A DNA stretch of 64,000 nt from NCBI GenBank assembly GCA_949130495.1, contig OX422210.1, positions 30,602,681 to 30,666,680 of the forward strand. Direction: 5' to 3'. The stretch is from Sambucus nigra (taxonomy: Eukaryota; Streptophyta; Magnoliopsida; Dipsacales; Adoxaceae). This document shows, piece by piece, positions 9,046 through 20,091 of the stretch (within the stretch, counting starts at the first letter, position 1; each line of letters opens with the position of its first letter). Position numbers and translations under genes: made by a program. Below the pieces are notes generated by a model. It was given only the letters and a program-made list of their open reading frames with translations. It was not told the origin of the DNA and searched no databases.

Positions 9046-11571
9046 TAACTATATCCTGGCGGTGAGCTGAGAATAGAGAGCGAGTGTACCTATAATTTAG
9101 GCGATAATTTATAGGCGCACCGTTAGGTGACACATGTCCGGTGCCCATTCTTAAAATGCGGACTAGTCCGCACAGGAGCATTATTTTAGATATATATCTA
9201 TATAATAAGTTACAAAACTTATGTATGTCATAAGATCAAAAGATGATGTCATCTATTTGAGTTTTTTTTGCAATACCTCTATTACCCCTCAAATCATTGG
9301 TTTCCCCTTTTTTGACACACTCTAATTTATTTCCCCCTCTCTTCAAAATTCAAAATTGAGGGTAAATTAGTAAACTTAGCTAAAGTAGACTCTCTCTCAT
9401 ACTCTCCAACCACACAAAAGACACCCAACACACAATAATCTCTCACACTCTGTCGAGGGTTGTAATAATCTCACTTCCGATCCAGCCACTTCCATTCTTT
9501 CAGATCGGGTATAACATTACATATCCCTCTTTTTTTTTAGACCTAGACCTACTAACATATATGAAATCTCCTTTTTGTTCAAATCGTATTTTTTTTTGTA
9601 GATCTAATTTTTATCTATTCGATCTGTTCAAGGAGTATTTTTTTGCAGAATCATGAGCGTCCCGATGGTGATCTACTCACACACCCCAGCCCGCCCATTT
9701 AAAACTATGGTTTGGGTTTTAAACTCTCTTTCTAAGTGTATGTAGATTTGGGGGTTTGCATCATTGTTATTTTATGGCAAATAATTTTGGATTATTTTAT
9801 TTTTTTAGCTGTGGGTTTTCTTGGTTGATGATACTGGAGGCAAATCATTAACCTTTCATCACTTGAGCCCACGAAAAAGCTGTTGGTTTAAACATTGTTA
9901 GTGTGAACAAAAAGAATCTTAAAATATGGGTTCATCTATAATTTTCATACAGACTTATGCGTGTAGTTCAACATCATTTATTCTCTTTTTGAAAGAAAAA
10001 TTATGGGAAAGTTTTAAATTAAAAATGATATATTTCTGGAATTTTTTATGAAGTAATACTGAAAAGAATCATTTTTAGCTTTTCTCTCAATCTCAAACTT
10101 TGTCCCACTCTGTTTTTTGTAATTTTAATTAGCTTTTTGTGGAGTTCCAACTGTAAAATTTTCAATTTGGGTTGTTATTTCCATTTGTTTGTTTAACTTT
10201 GCTAACGTTTTTTATCTGTTTTACAGGAACACACTATATTGAGGTTTGTTTGGAGCATTTTTTTATAGGTACACATTATTTGTTTGCTAAAATGCCTGAT
10301 AGAATGTTTTTTTTCCACATGTTTAGCTTCTTTTTTTTAGATTAGATTAGATTATATTAGATATTTATAGATAAAGATGGACTTCCAGTCTTCCTCTTAT
10401 GAGTAAAAGAAGAATATTTTATGAGAATATTTTTTACCCACTAACAAGTTGAAGTTCCTCTGAATTTGATCAATTTCTTGGGTACAATTTCGATAATCAT
10501 GGTTTTGCTAGAGAGATGTTTGGATCCTCTTCATCAGAATTGAACTCAACATTTTCATCTCTGAACCATCCTAACTAATCGTCCTCAGTACACGTGTCGA
10601 CGTTCTTCGCTCTCTTTTGAAATCTATAGGGTAAAATTGCTAGTGGTTAACACGCAAGCATAATCTAGCTAGTACAGGAAGTAAAAATATATATAAAAAT
10701 CAAAACTGATTAAATTGAAACACAATTAATGTTTAGTCCTTAAGAGCTAATTATATTTCGCATTTAGTTCACCTTATTTTAAATTTTGCAAAAATGCCCT
10801 GGCTTATTTCTTTGATAATTTCTTCTTAAAGTCTAGTATAAGGGGAAAAAAATTGAGAGTGTTTTATGTGGTAAGAGATTTTTTGTAACAAAGTAATTTT
10901 TTTAGATTAAAGGTTAATTGAAAATTTGTTGAGGGACTTTTCTTCGAATAAAGAGAAGTAACAATTTGAACGAAAATATAAGTTTTAACATAATTAATAT
11001 ATTAAGGTCTGCTCCCATTTTTTAACTCCTTTTTTCTTTAGTGATTAGACTAGTCAAGTCTGCAGCAAACAACATCCCTTATAAAATATCTTTATTCTAA
11101 ATAAGGCTTCTCTTTTGGAAAAAAAAAACTCTCTAGAAATTGAAAAATAAGCAAAAACCATTGTGAACCACAATAATAAAACCTTCTATTTTTTATATGG
11201 AAGATACCAATACATAAAAACAGTGCGGTAAAATGCTACGCTAGGGTTAAAAATTGTAATTATATTGATAACGTGCAAATAAGAATCAGGAGATGGGCAT
11301 AACTTTTATGTCGTTGTGCGTGATGAGGTATTTTGCTAAACATTATTGAAGGAAACAATTCCAAAATAGAAATACATATATACAGAGAAACTATACTTTA
11401 CATAGAAGGTTAATATAAAATATGTTTCTTTCTCCATGATAATAAAGTCGGTGGTGACAATAAGATTAGGAAAGGTGATATTCTTACGCAAATAATAATT
11501 CTCAAAAAGATTATGGACAATAAAAAAGGAAAATAGGTTGTAATAAACCCCAAAATTTTAATCTTAATAAC
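9046..11571. other. Non-coding block with gene-like signals, unassigned
   Basis: No intact frame. Between about 9380 and 10570 the plus strand looks like decayed gene structure. There is a CT-rich leader, pyrimidine tracts ending in TTTGCAG (9650) and TTTTACAG (10227) like splice acceptors, an ATG at 10378 (MDFQSSSYE then stop), and a Ser-rich stretch (SSEFDQFLGYNFDNHGF) near 10457-10510. It may be a captured or dead host gene fragment, but I cannot name it. The rest, 10580-11571, is AT-rich with nothing recognisable. A perfect 16-bp palindrome lies at 9157-9172. Confidence 0.4.
9157..9172. other. Perfect 16-bp palindrome
   Basis: TGCGGACTAGTCCGCA equals its own reverse complement. It is conserved in all complete units (25816-25831, 38457-38472, 55096-55111) about 110 bp beyond the foldback. 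Confidence 0.8.
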
Positions 11572-11713
11572 ATCAGATCTTCCACTCGTTCAAGACTATG
11601 AAAATTTTCGTAATTGTTTTTACCTTTTCGTTAGTGCTTGTAAGAGCCGTAGGGGAGCTTTTTCTCCTTATTTCTAATAAAATTGTTTTTTTTTAAAAGA
11701 TCAGATCTTCCAC
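11572..11713 (+). mobile_element. L1-type LINE 3' end with target-site duplication
   Basis: A short insert (11586-11699) ends in a GGAGCTTTTTCTCC-type 3' UTR, an AATAAA signal near 11676 and a T/A-rich tail. This is the usual close of plant L1 LINEs. It is flanked by perfect 14-bp direct repeats ATCAGATCTTCCAC at 11572-11585 and 11700-11713, which I read as the target-site duplication of an extreme 5'-truncated insertion. Nothing recognisable lies in the next 380 bp (11714-12095). Confidence 0.7.
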
Positions 11714-12095
11714 CAATAGTATTTCTAAAAAATAATATGAATATCATTTACTATTAACATCAAATTCCTAAAAGAATGATAGAGCGATAAGAGAGGATTC
11801 AAGGTTTGGATATATTGTCCATTCTATATATAACAGTTATTAATATCTAATTCTATGTGGAGAGATTACCTAAAGTGTTGTACTATCTTTTAAATTGCGT
11901 GCAAACTACCATTAAGACATACAATACTACTTATAAACACATGACCAAATAAAAATGTAAAAACACCCGAATGGATTTAAAGTCAAGTGAAACTTCTAGA
12001 GTGTAAAAAGGGATAGAGGGATAATGATTTTTGAACATGAATTATAAATATTGACACCTTGAATTGTACTATCAAAAATGCGCTTTGAAAATTGA

Positions 12096-12298
12096 TGTAT
12101 TCCGTTCTAAATTAAAGGTTCACTATTCGTTTTTAGATTGTTTCAAATTAAGGGTTCATTTTCCTTTTTTTGGACATAATGAACCATTCAAGTTCCACAA
12201 TTGTGAACAATAGTTAACCACCGCCGTTGATTGAGTGTTTCCTTAATCTGTACAAAATAAATATATGAACTCTTAATTTGGAACGGACAAAATATTAG
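12096..12298. mobile_element. Stowaway-like MITE (divergent)
   Basis: About 200 bp with inverted ends. On the left, TTCCGTTCTAAATTAAAGGTTCA (12100-12122). On the right, the complement of TCCGTTCCAAATTAAGAGTTCA (12266-12287). The CCGTTCCAAATTAAG core resembles Stowaway (Tc1/mariner) termini, whose outer CTCCCT is not preserved here. A third, internal copy of the motif begins near 12142. TA target duplications are uncertain because an (AT)n tract follows. Confidence 0.5.
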
Positions 12299-12351
12299 TT
12301 ACATATATATATATATATATATATCAAATGTTGTCTTGTAAGTAATAAGCA

Positions 12352-12371
12352 TTAGGGTTTAGGGTTTAGGG
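12352..12371 (+). repeat. Short TTTAGGG telomere-type motif
   Basis: Three consecutive AGGG units in TTTAGGG phase, 11 bp outside the copia 3' LTR. It is the plant telomere repeat in sequence, but only about three units long. Confidence 0.75.
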
Positions 12372-12382
12372 TAAATGGGGAG

Positions 12383-12595
12383 AAATAGAAAAAGAAAACT
12401 AAAGAGATTTTTTATTCTTGGTTTTATTTTCTTCTCTTTCTTTATACAAGCTAAATGATATATTTATAAGGACTCTACCAAGATATTAGTTACACGGATA
12501 AGTAACAGATTCAAATTCAAATGGCAGCTACAAATGTCGAGAGAAATAAGGCACACAGGTGTTGTTATGATATGCTGTTAGGATAGGTGTTAATA
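12383..12595 (-). repeat. Copia 3' LTR, complete (213 bp)
   Basis: Bounded inside by the polypurine tract (minus strand TTGAGGGGGCC). A TATA box (TATAAATA, 12461-12468, minus) lies about 130 bp from the U3 start. Termini read TATTAACA...TTCTATTT on the element strand, not the canonical TG...CA. It differs from the intact 5' LTRs at about 16 positions by eye. Confidence 0.85.
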
Positions 12596-12602
12596 GGCCC
12601 CC

Positions 12603-15600
12603 TCAAGTTGAAGGTGGTTTGGAAAAAACCTTCAACTTGTCTCGCAAAAACTGAAAGTGATGAGATGACAGTCCCTTGGTCATAAGGTCAGCAACCTGCA
12701 AATCAGTGGGAATAAACTTTACTTGAATATCACATCGAGCAAATTTGTCCCGAACAAAATGGAAATCAATCTCAACATGTTTTGAACGGGCATGAAAGAT
12801 TGGGTTTGGATAGAGATACATAGCACCGATACCGAGCTAAAAAAATAATGACTCAAGCCACGTGATTTCAGCAGCTGCATCGACAAGAGCTTTGTACTAG
12901 GACTCCGTGGAGGAACGAGCAACGGTGCGTTGCTTACGAGATGCCCACGAGGTAAGATTGGAGCCGAGATAGATTGCATAACCGTCGGTGGATTTGCGAT
13001 CGTCTACACAACCCGCCCAATCAGAGTCGGAATAAGCTTGTAATTCACAACTGGGTGATTTTGAGATGAGAAGACCATGTGAGATAGTGTGCTTTAGATC
13101 GCGGAGAATTCATTTTACAACTATCCAATGGGCTTCGGTGGGACTATGCATAAACTGGCACACTTTGTTTACCGAATAAGCTAAGTTCAGACGAGTTAAG
13201 GTATTGTAAGGCCCCAACAACTTGGTGAAACGTGGTTGGATCTGGGAATGGAGAACAACCACACATTAATAATTTATCCAAAGGGGAAATTAGTGTTTGG
13301 ACAGGCTTGGAAGTGTTCATGCCTGTTTTCTTAAGAAGATCCGTGATATACTGACTTTGGGAGAGCACGAGTCCAGAGGGATGAGGAATGACAGTAATAC
13401 CCCAAAAATAATGAAGTTGGCCGAGATCCTTGATTGAGAATTCACTTCCCATGGTCTGAATTAGAGATTGAATATGAGTAGCATTATTTCCAGTGATTAG
13501 GATGTCGTCAACATAAATCAGGACATATATTTTTATATCATGATTGTTGTAGATGAAAAGAGAGGAATCTGTCCTTGAAGCAACAAAGTCATGCTTGAGT
13601 AGAAATTGAGATAAATGATAAAACCATGCACGCGGCGCTTGTTTTAGACCATAGAGAGAGCGGTGAAGCTTACAAACATGTTGAGGTCGAGAGGGATTTC
13701 AAAACCCGAGGGTTGAATCATATAGACCTCTTCATTAAGAACACCATGAAGGAACGCATTGTTGACATCAAGTTGTCGAATGGACTAATTGTGAGACACG
13801 ACAATTGCAAGGACGGCACGAATGGTCGTATGTTTGACGACAAGGCTGAATGTTTCTACATAATCAAGGCCTTGTTGTTGGTGAAATCCTTTTGCGACCA
13901 AACGTGCTTTGTAGCGCTCCAATCTACCGTTTGCTTTTCGCTTAATTCGGTACACCCATTTACATCCCACAATGTTCATATGCGGTGTCCGAGGGACAAG
14001 AGACCATGTTTTATTGCATAAAAGTACATTGATTTCATCAACCATGGCGCGGCGCCATTCAGGATATTTATTTGCAGTGGAAAAACAGGTTCGTTCATCA
14101 TTTGTGATAGCAGTGCATAGTGACACATTTGCGCTTGGTTTTGTCATGTGTCGGAGAGTCATGGCATGCGTTGGGGGCTGTTGAGCAGGTATTGGGAAAA
14201 GAAGATCAACCACAAGGGAAATACCATTCGGATTGTAGAGAGAAGTTGTGTGAGAGGGGTGCAGTAATGAATTATGGGATATGGGTGGTGAGGTACAAAC
14301 ATGCAATATGGGCGGTGTTACGAGAGGTGAGGTTGATGGAGACACAAAAGGATCACGTGAGGATGATAACGCTAGAGTGGCAGTAAGTTGAGGACTCACG
14401 GGTAGTGGTGGTATAGTGGGTGAAATGGGATTTTGTGGTTGCTTAGATGAATGAGGAGATATAGGAAGGGAGGTTGGAAGTTGGACAGTGGATGGAACAG
14501 TTGGTGGTGAAACACTGCTTGAAATGGTATTTTGTGGTTGCTTGGATGAATTACTAGTAGGACCTAGTTTGGGCAGGTACACAGTGGATGGGACGAATGT
14601 CCAAGGTTGGGTAGGATTTGAGGTGGGTGGAGGACCCAAAATGGAAGGTCCTGAAAATGGGTATGTGTGTTCATCAAACCTTACATGGCGGGCAATATAT
14701 ATCCTGTTTTTGGTAGTATCGAGACAACGATACCCGAGATGAGATGGACTGCACCCCAAAAATACACACGGAGTAGAACGAAATGACATCTTGTGCGCAT
14801 TGTAGGGTCGAAGGTAAGGAAAACACAAGCACCCAAAAACCTTTAAAACATATAATTTGGGGACATGCCAAAAATACATTGAAATGGTGAAATTCCGCGA
14901 GACACTGGAGAGGGCATCCGATTTAGTAAGTATACGGGGGTTTCAAATGCAAAGTGCCATTTTTTTGCGGAACGCAGGCTTGCGCAAGAAGGGTAAGTCC
15001 CGTTTCAACAATATGTCTATGTCGGCGTTCAACCGAGCCATTTTGTTCATGTGTGCGGACAAGATAAGCGATGAGTAATGCCCTTCGAATCGAAAAATTT
15101 ATTTAATGAGCGATACTCACCACCCCAATCGGTTTAAACAACTTTAATTTTGTTATTAAATTGAAGTTCAACATGAGTTTGGAATTTATTAAAAATTGAG
15201 TGCATCTGATTTTTGCACCATGGGATAAAACCAAATAAACTTGGAATAATCATCAACAAAAATAATAAAATAACGATGGTCGTCACTTGACGTTATTGGG
15301 GAAGGACCCCATACATCAGTAAAAATAAGAGATAAAAGAGACGAACCATGGGGACGGGTAAGTGGGAGAGACAATCTAGAAGACTTGCCAAGTTGACAAG
15401 CCGTACATATATTATTGAAACACAAAGAGAGACATAGAAAGTTGTTTTTATTGATAATCGGACGTAATATGCGATGCCAGCATTCCGATGAAGCGGACGT
15501 AGAGTGAATGGGTGTCGATGCTTGCAAGGAGTACAATCCATCTTTACTCGGCCCGGAAAGGAGAGTTTTCCGTGTTGCCTGATCCTTTACAAAAATTGGG

Positions 15601-15862
15601 TGTGGTGAAATTCAAAAAACAAATTATTATCTTAGGCAAATTTTTGAACAGAGAGAAGTGGTTTTGTAATTTCAGGAACATATAAAACATCAGATAATTT
15701 AAAACGAGTAGTTGGAGATTGAATATTTGAGGAACCAATGCTAGAAATGTGCAAGCCCTTACCATTACCCACATGGAGTTGTTAAGTACCATGATTGTCA
15801 GTAGGTTGGGAAAGTGCGGTAAAGTCTAGAGTAACATGGTGAGTGGCACCTGTGTCGGGAAA
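12603..15862 (-). pseudogene. Copia pol pseudogene (PR-IN-RT-RH)
   Basis: Reading right to left: protease DTGA motif just after 15862, preceded by an in-frame stop where Trp is usual; GAG-pre-integrase ECWHR...CTACQLGK (about 15490-15380); integrase TDVWGP, then DWGGEY and the EQNGSVERRHRHI segment in shifted frames (to about 14870). There follows a long Ser/Pro-rich linker in the 364-codon frame (13785-14879) and RT from [11 protein letters not shown] to a stop at 13785-13787. Next come [11 protein letters not shown] in the same frame, YVDD (13504-13515) and RNase H (about 13060-12603, DSDWAGC, ARSSTES). RNase H lacks about a dozen codons near 12838 that should hold the catalytic WCDN, and a stop sits there. 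It cannot make a working polyprotein. Plus-strand frames here are shadows. Confidence 0.88.
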
Positions 15863-16903
15863 TCAATTGAGTTCTGGCGATCCCTGTGAATGGGTTGTCA
15901 AATGGGCATGAGGGTTGATGGTGTGAGTGTACCGATGATAGCATTTAGCAGCAGTGTGATGAAGCCCATTACAGATTTGGCACCGAATTCTATTATCACG
16001 TTGCGGGTGAATCAGATTAGTGTGGGAGATTGGGTGGTGTGGTTCATAAGATCTGTTTCCGTAGCGAGCAAGAGCACGGGAACCACGGTTGAAACGACCA
16101 CGACCACGGTTGGATGGACCATTATGGCGATCAATATTAGACTCTCCATGATGGATAAGATGAGATGTAGGTGGGGATGAATTTGTGGTACTTATTGAAG
16201 AAATGTTGAGAGATGACAGTGTGTTGGAGGGAAGGAACTCGTGGCTGAGGAGTAGGCCATGTAACTCAGAGAATGAGACGGGTTCTGCACGAGCAGCTAA
16301 GGTAGTAACCAAGTCTTTGAAATCAGAACGAAGACCTTTAAATATGTAGATATTGAAGTCTTCGGTGGAAATTGGACGACCGACGGTCGGCATAACTCTT
16401 TGCACGCTGAAGATATTGTGAAACCGTTAGGCCCCCTGGCTTAAGTTTTGTAAGTTTATATGAATGGTGAGAATGCGGGTGTTGGACGGAGAGGGTAAGG
16501 CTGCAGTCAACGCATCCCACACCTCCTTAGAGGTTGTGAGTCCAACTACCAATGGAATCACGTCATCAGAAAGGGAGGAAAGAATTGTGCTAAGAAGGAA
16601 TTGGTCTTGCTCGACCTAGAGCTGAAATGCAGGATTAGTTTGAAGTTCCCCCTGACCTTCAATAGTTATTTGGGCAGGAGGACAAGGATGTGATCCGTCA
16701 ATAAATCCAAGCAGATTCAGGGCTCGAAGAAATGGAATTAATTGAGTTTTTTGGAAAAGATAGTTGGTGCAGTTAAGTTTTAATGAGATGAAATGATGGG
16801 CACTGTTAAAAGAGGAAGATAGAATACGTGATGGGTTGGGAGAGTTTTTAGCAGTGGAAGGAGAGATCCCAGATGTTGTTGAACCCTCAGCCATGATGGA
16901 CAA
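15863..16903 (-). pseudogene. Copia gag pseudogene
   Basis: Starts at 16903 (MSIMAEG; the second Met is an equally good start). The N-terminal Gag domain stops at 16616-16618, reads on in the same frame (VEQDQFLLSTILSSLSDDVIPLV) to about 16450, shifts frame (LKPGGLTVSQYLQRAKSYAD) and shifts back for the part to 15863. The C-terminal part has an Arg/Gly-rich basic stretch and a perfect CCHC knuckle, CQICNGLHHTAAKC (about 15980), the nucleocapsid RNA-binding motif. It ends in a stop just before the protease DTG. Confidence 0.87.
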
Positions 16904-16926
16904 AAAAAATTGAGGCTCTAAAATAA

Positions 16927-17095
16927 AAATAGAACAAGAAAACTAAAGAGAATTTTTACTATTGGTTTTATTCTCTTCTCTTTCTTTATACAGGCTAAAG
17001 GATATATTTATAAGGAATCTACCAAGCTATTACTTTCACGGATAAGTAACAGATTCAAATTCAAATGGCAGATATAAATGTGGAGAGAAATAAGG
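16927..17095 (-). repeat. Truncated copia 5' LTR (Long junction)
   Basis: Keeps R/U5 and the TATA box (17005-17012) but lacks the outer 44 bp of U3. The adjoining primer-binding site (16914-16926, minus TTATTTTAGAGCC) matches 9 of 13 bases of the initiator-Met tRNA site usual for plant copia. The Long junction lies at 17095/17096. Confidence 0.85.
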
Positions 17096-19249
17096 AAGAA
17101 TCATAATTATGATCACGGTACAGAGGGAGATGTAGTTGTGATCTCGGTTACGATGATTTTCTATAGTGTCACGGAGGTGGATGTAGTGATCCTATGTTTT
17201 AAAAAGTAATCAAAAGTATGAGATAAGGCAATGAAATAAGATAAATAAGAGAAAATTAAGATAAGAAATTCAATAATTTAAGAAAATGAGACACCATACT
17301 AAAATATTAATAGACCATTGTGGGTTTGATTTACTCTTTTTATTCTTGTTTGTCTACATATATATAGTTAAATAAATAATTTGTAAAAAACAGTTACATT
17401 TAAATAATTTATTAGGAAATGGTAGAAATGGTATAGTATAATGGAATACAAAATAGAATAAGAATTGAATCCCCAAAACTAAATGGTTAGCACAATTTTT
17501 TTCGAACATAACATTGGCAGATATAAAGGTTTTATACAATGTCTTACTTGGGGTATTTTACTTTTAGAAAAAAATAACAAATTATAGTTATGCTCAACTC
17601 TAAGGCAAAATGGGTTGTATTCAATCAACTCAAAGTGTAGCTTTGGGGAAGATTGGAATACCTATACTGTTGCTTTAGTCTTCAATATTTGTGACTTCAA
17701 TTAAAAAAATTCAATAAATTAATTTTTGGTATTTTTTTTTATTTTAAAATTAAAAATAAAAAATTATCAATTAAACATCAGGAGCCATATTTATATATAT
17801 ATATATATATATATATTCATTATCATATATTTTTATTTTTATTTTGATTTTTATGGCTCAAAAAAATGAAAAAAAACGGTAACATGGTCAATATGTTAAT
17901 AGTAGCGGTTTGACTATTGAAAATTTGGAAGTGGGGATGAAACATAGATTGAATTAAAAAAAATAGATTAACACAAAAACACCTCTAAAAATGTGGCAAA
18001 AACAAAATAACCCATTTTTTTCAATTATTTTTTATCAACACGGGTAGGCCATTCCATGCTTTCAAACGCATTCAATGAACCATTATATATATAAAAAAAA
18101 AACATAAACAGTACAAAACCCCAAGCCCTTTACCAGTTTATCATAATAGAATCATGTAGAAAGAAAATTTCAATTTTAACAACCACCCTTATTTACTGTA
18201 CGATTCTCATACAACTTGTGTACCACCAATTTCCATTAGTTAGTAATTAAAATAGGTTTACCCTTTGTAATTTAAAAGTTTATCTCATCAACATCCATTT
18301 AGTATACATCAAGAAAAACCTAACATGCACAAGGAAGAAAAAGTAAAAAATAATCATAATGAAATATAAAGATGGAGTTAACAAAGACTAGTACCATATT
18401 CTTGATTTGTTGATACGAAGCTGTTGCTTGATTATTAGAAGTTAACGTGAGAAGAAATGTGAAGAGGTACTTATAAATAGTTTCATTTAGAGGCTTTTGA
18501 GAGGAAACTGAATTAATGGGGAAGATACGAAGGGTTTCAATCTTTATTACAAAACCCATTTATGGAATGGTGTTTTATTATTATATCATCATGGAAAGTA
18601 AAACGTTAGATAGAGAAAATTGAGAAGCAACAACACCAATATCCCTTAGTATTTCTCACTTACATTTTTCTCATTTTCTGGCCGGAAGTCTTTCATTTTA
18701 TCCAATCTTTACAATGAAAAGTTCCGAATTTTATATACTAATAATACACCGATTTGTATAGCGCGTCTTCCTTACACGCATCTCATCGTGTGACTAACGA
18801 TTTTAGCTTTCTCGATGGTGGCGTTATTATGATGGCGCCCCCTTTACACCGTTGGGTAAGAAGTATTGGTCGTTTAGAGCATGGATGAACGGATTACACA
18901 TGCCATTAAATTTAATTTATTTTTTACGTGTAATTTTGGATTGGTTGTTTAAATAATTTAATACGTAAGTATGTTAGTAATATTATAAATTAGTAAAATG
19001 ATACTTTGATAATTTAATAAATTAGTACGAAAGTAAATTTATAAAATTAGTAAACAAAGATTTTAATGATGTTTGTAAATTAGGAAGTTAGTAATTAAAT
19101 AAATTATTACGTTACTAAATTAATAAATTTAGCTAATTGGTAATTTAAAAACTTAATATATTAATAAATAAATGGTTTTTTTATTATGTTCATAAAAAAA
19201 TTATTCTAATTAAGGTAAATCCAAGATATAAAGCTTAAATGTGCAATGA
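17096..19249. other. Long-specific AT-rich block, unit 2 copy
   Basis: Collinear with 489-2640, including the unassigned 79-codon minus-strand frame at 18320-18559 and the (TA)n tract at 17792-17816. One visible base change lies at about 18068. No gene recognised. Confidence 0.5.
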
Positions 19250-19263
19250 AATCCATCGACATT

Positions 19264-20027
19264 TCGGCACCGCTATATGCTTGAGGCGGGGATATTTGGA
19301 TTTGGAGACGCCTTATCACTCAAGAATTCGGCACCAGCATTTTTTTCATTGATCACTTTTCTAACAATCTCCTGATCATCATTTATTTGGGCCGAGATAT
19401 TTGGATCTTGAGATGCTATATTTTTGGAAGTCAATGGATTCTACACAAAATTAAGAGCTATTTCCAAATCTCCTCCCTTGTTGATTACGTCCAGAATATT
19501 TTCCTGGTTATTACTCCGAACAAAAAAATCAGTATTTTTTCTTTTATCAGTTCCATTCCGATTAAATAAAGCTTAATTTCATCTCAAATTTTTCTGGGCC
19601 ATTTTACAACATGAAATTGGATGTCCTACACATCCACAAAAATCATGAAAGGGGCTTGTTTTTCTAGTTCTATTTATAGGAATATTTTTATCCTCACCCT
19701 GAATAACCACAGTAGTTGGAACCAAGTAAGAAAAATCGATTTTAACTAAAATTCTTTCATAAACTCCATATTTTTATCAGAGAATGATTGATCAATCCTT
19801 ATGGGTAAACAACACCTCTAAAAAATTCTAATAGTAACCTTGAATGACAAAATGCGTCCGGAAGATCATAAAATCTCACCCAAACATGAGATGTAAATGA
19901 AACAAATTTGAATACCATTGCATAGGTTTAAGATAACGAACCTCAAAATTTAAAGAACCGAGCATCCACGCCTTTTGAAGTCATCCAATGAATCAAATGA
20001 AAAATGCAAAGTGATGCGCGGTGTGAT
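19264..20027 (-). pseudogene. DUF4283 / zinc-knuckle relic, unit 2 copy
   Basis: Same relic as 2655-3420 but with a private 2-bp deletion near 19675 (CTATTTATAGG instead of CTATTTTCATAGG), a further frame shift between the DUF4283-like part and the knuckle. Confidence 0.6.
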
Positions 20028-20091
20028 ATCGATTTAAAAAAATTCGTTAGTTTTCAAATAAATACTTATTTAATCGGTGACAAATTACAAA

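Larger units (their letters stand above)
1..16607. repeat. Tandem array unit 1 (Long type)
   Basis: The sequence from position 1 recurs at 16608, 33263, 45905 and 62543 in the same orientation, so the window is a head-to-tail array. The phase is arbitrary. This unit has the Long junction at 488/489, where a truncated copia LTR meets a 4-kb block. It is the most distinct of the four complete units between about 8.6 and 15.5 kb. It alone has a short, interrupted (AT)n tract at 8634, the ancestral-looking Pro in the pol segment near 14775, and several private bases around 9025-9115. Confidence 0.97.
12383..17095 (-). mobile_element. Ty1/copia retrotransposon C1 (Ale/Retrofit-like), defective
   Basis: Minus-strand element of 4.71 kb, the usual length for small plant copia elements. 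It runs 5' LTR (16927-17095, truncated), primer-binding site (16914-16926), gag, protease, integrase, RT, RNase H, polypurine tract (12596-12607), 3' LTR (12383-12595). Domain order with integrase before RT is the copia hallmark. No 5-bp target duplication is found: GGGAG precedes the 3' LTR, and the Short junctions show CATAA after the 5' LTR. Lineage is judged from the Gag N-terminus and is less sure than the copia call. Confidence 0.9.

Noticed and set aside
9190..10700. Helitron ends around the gene-like block
   Set aside because: A CTATATAATAAG-like start and a CTAGT near 10670 were seen, but there is no convincing GC-rich 3' hairpin before the CTRR end.
13626..15078. Several plus-strand frames of 70-131 codons
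   Set aside because: They are antisense shadows of the copia pol on the minus strand and match no family.
12383..17095. An active retrotransposon
   Set aside because: Gag stop, protease-proximal stop, frame shifts and RNase H deletion occur in all copies.
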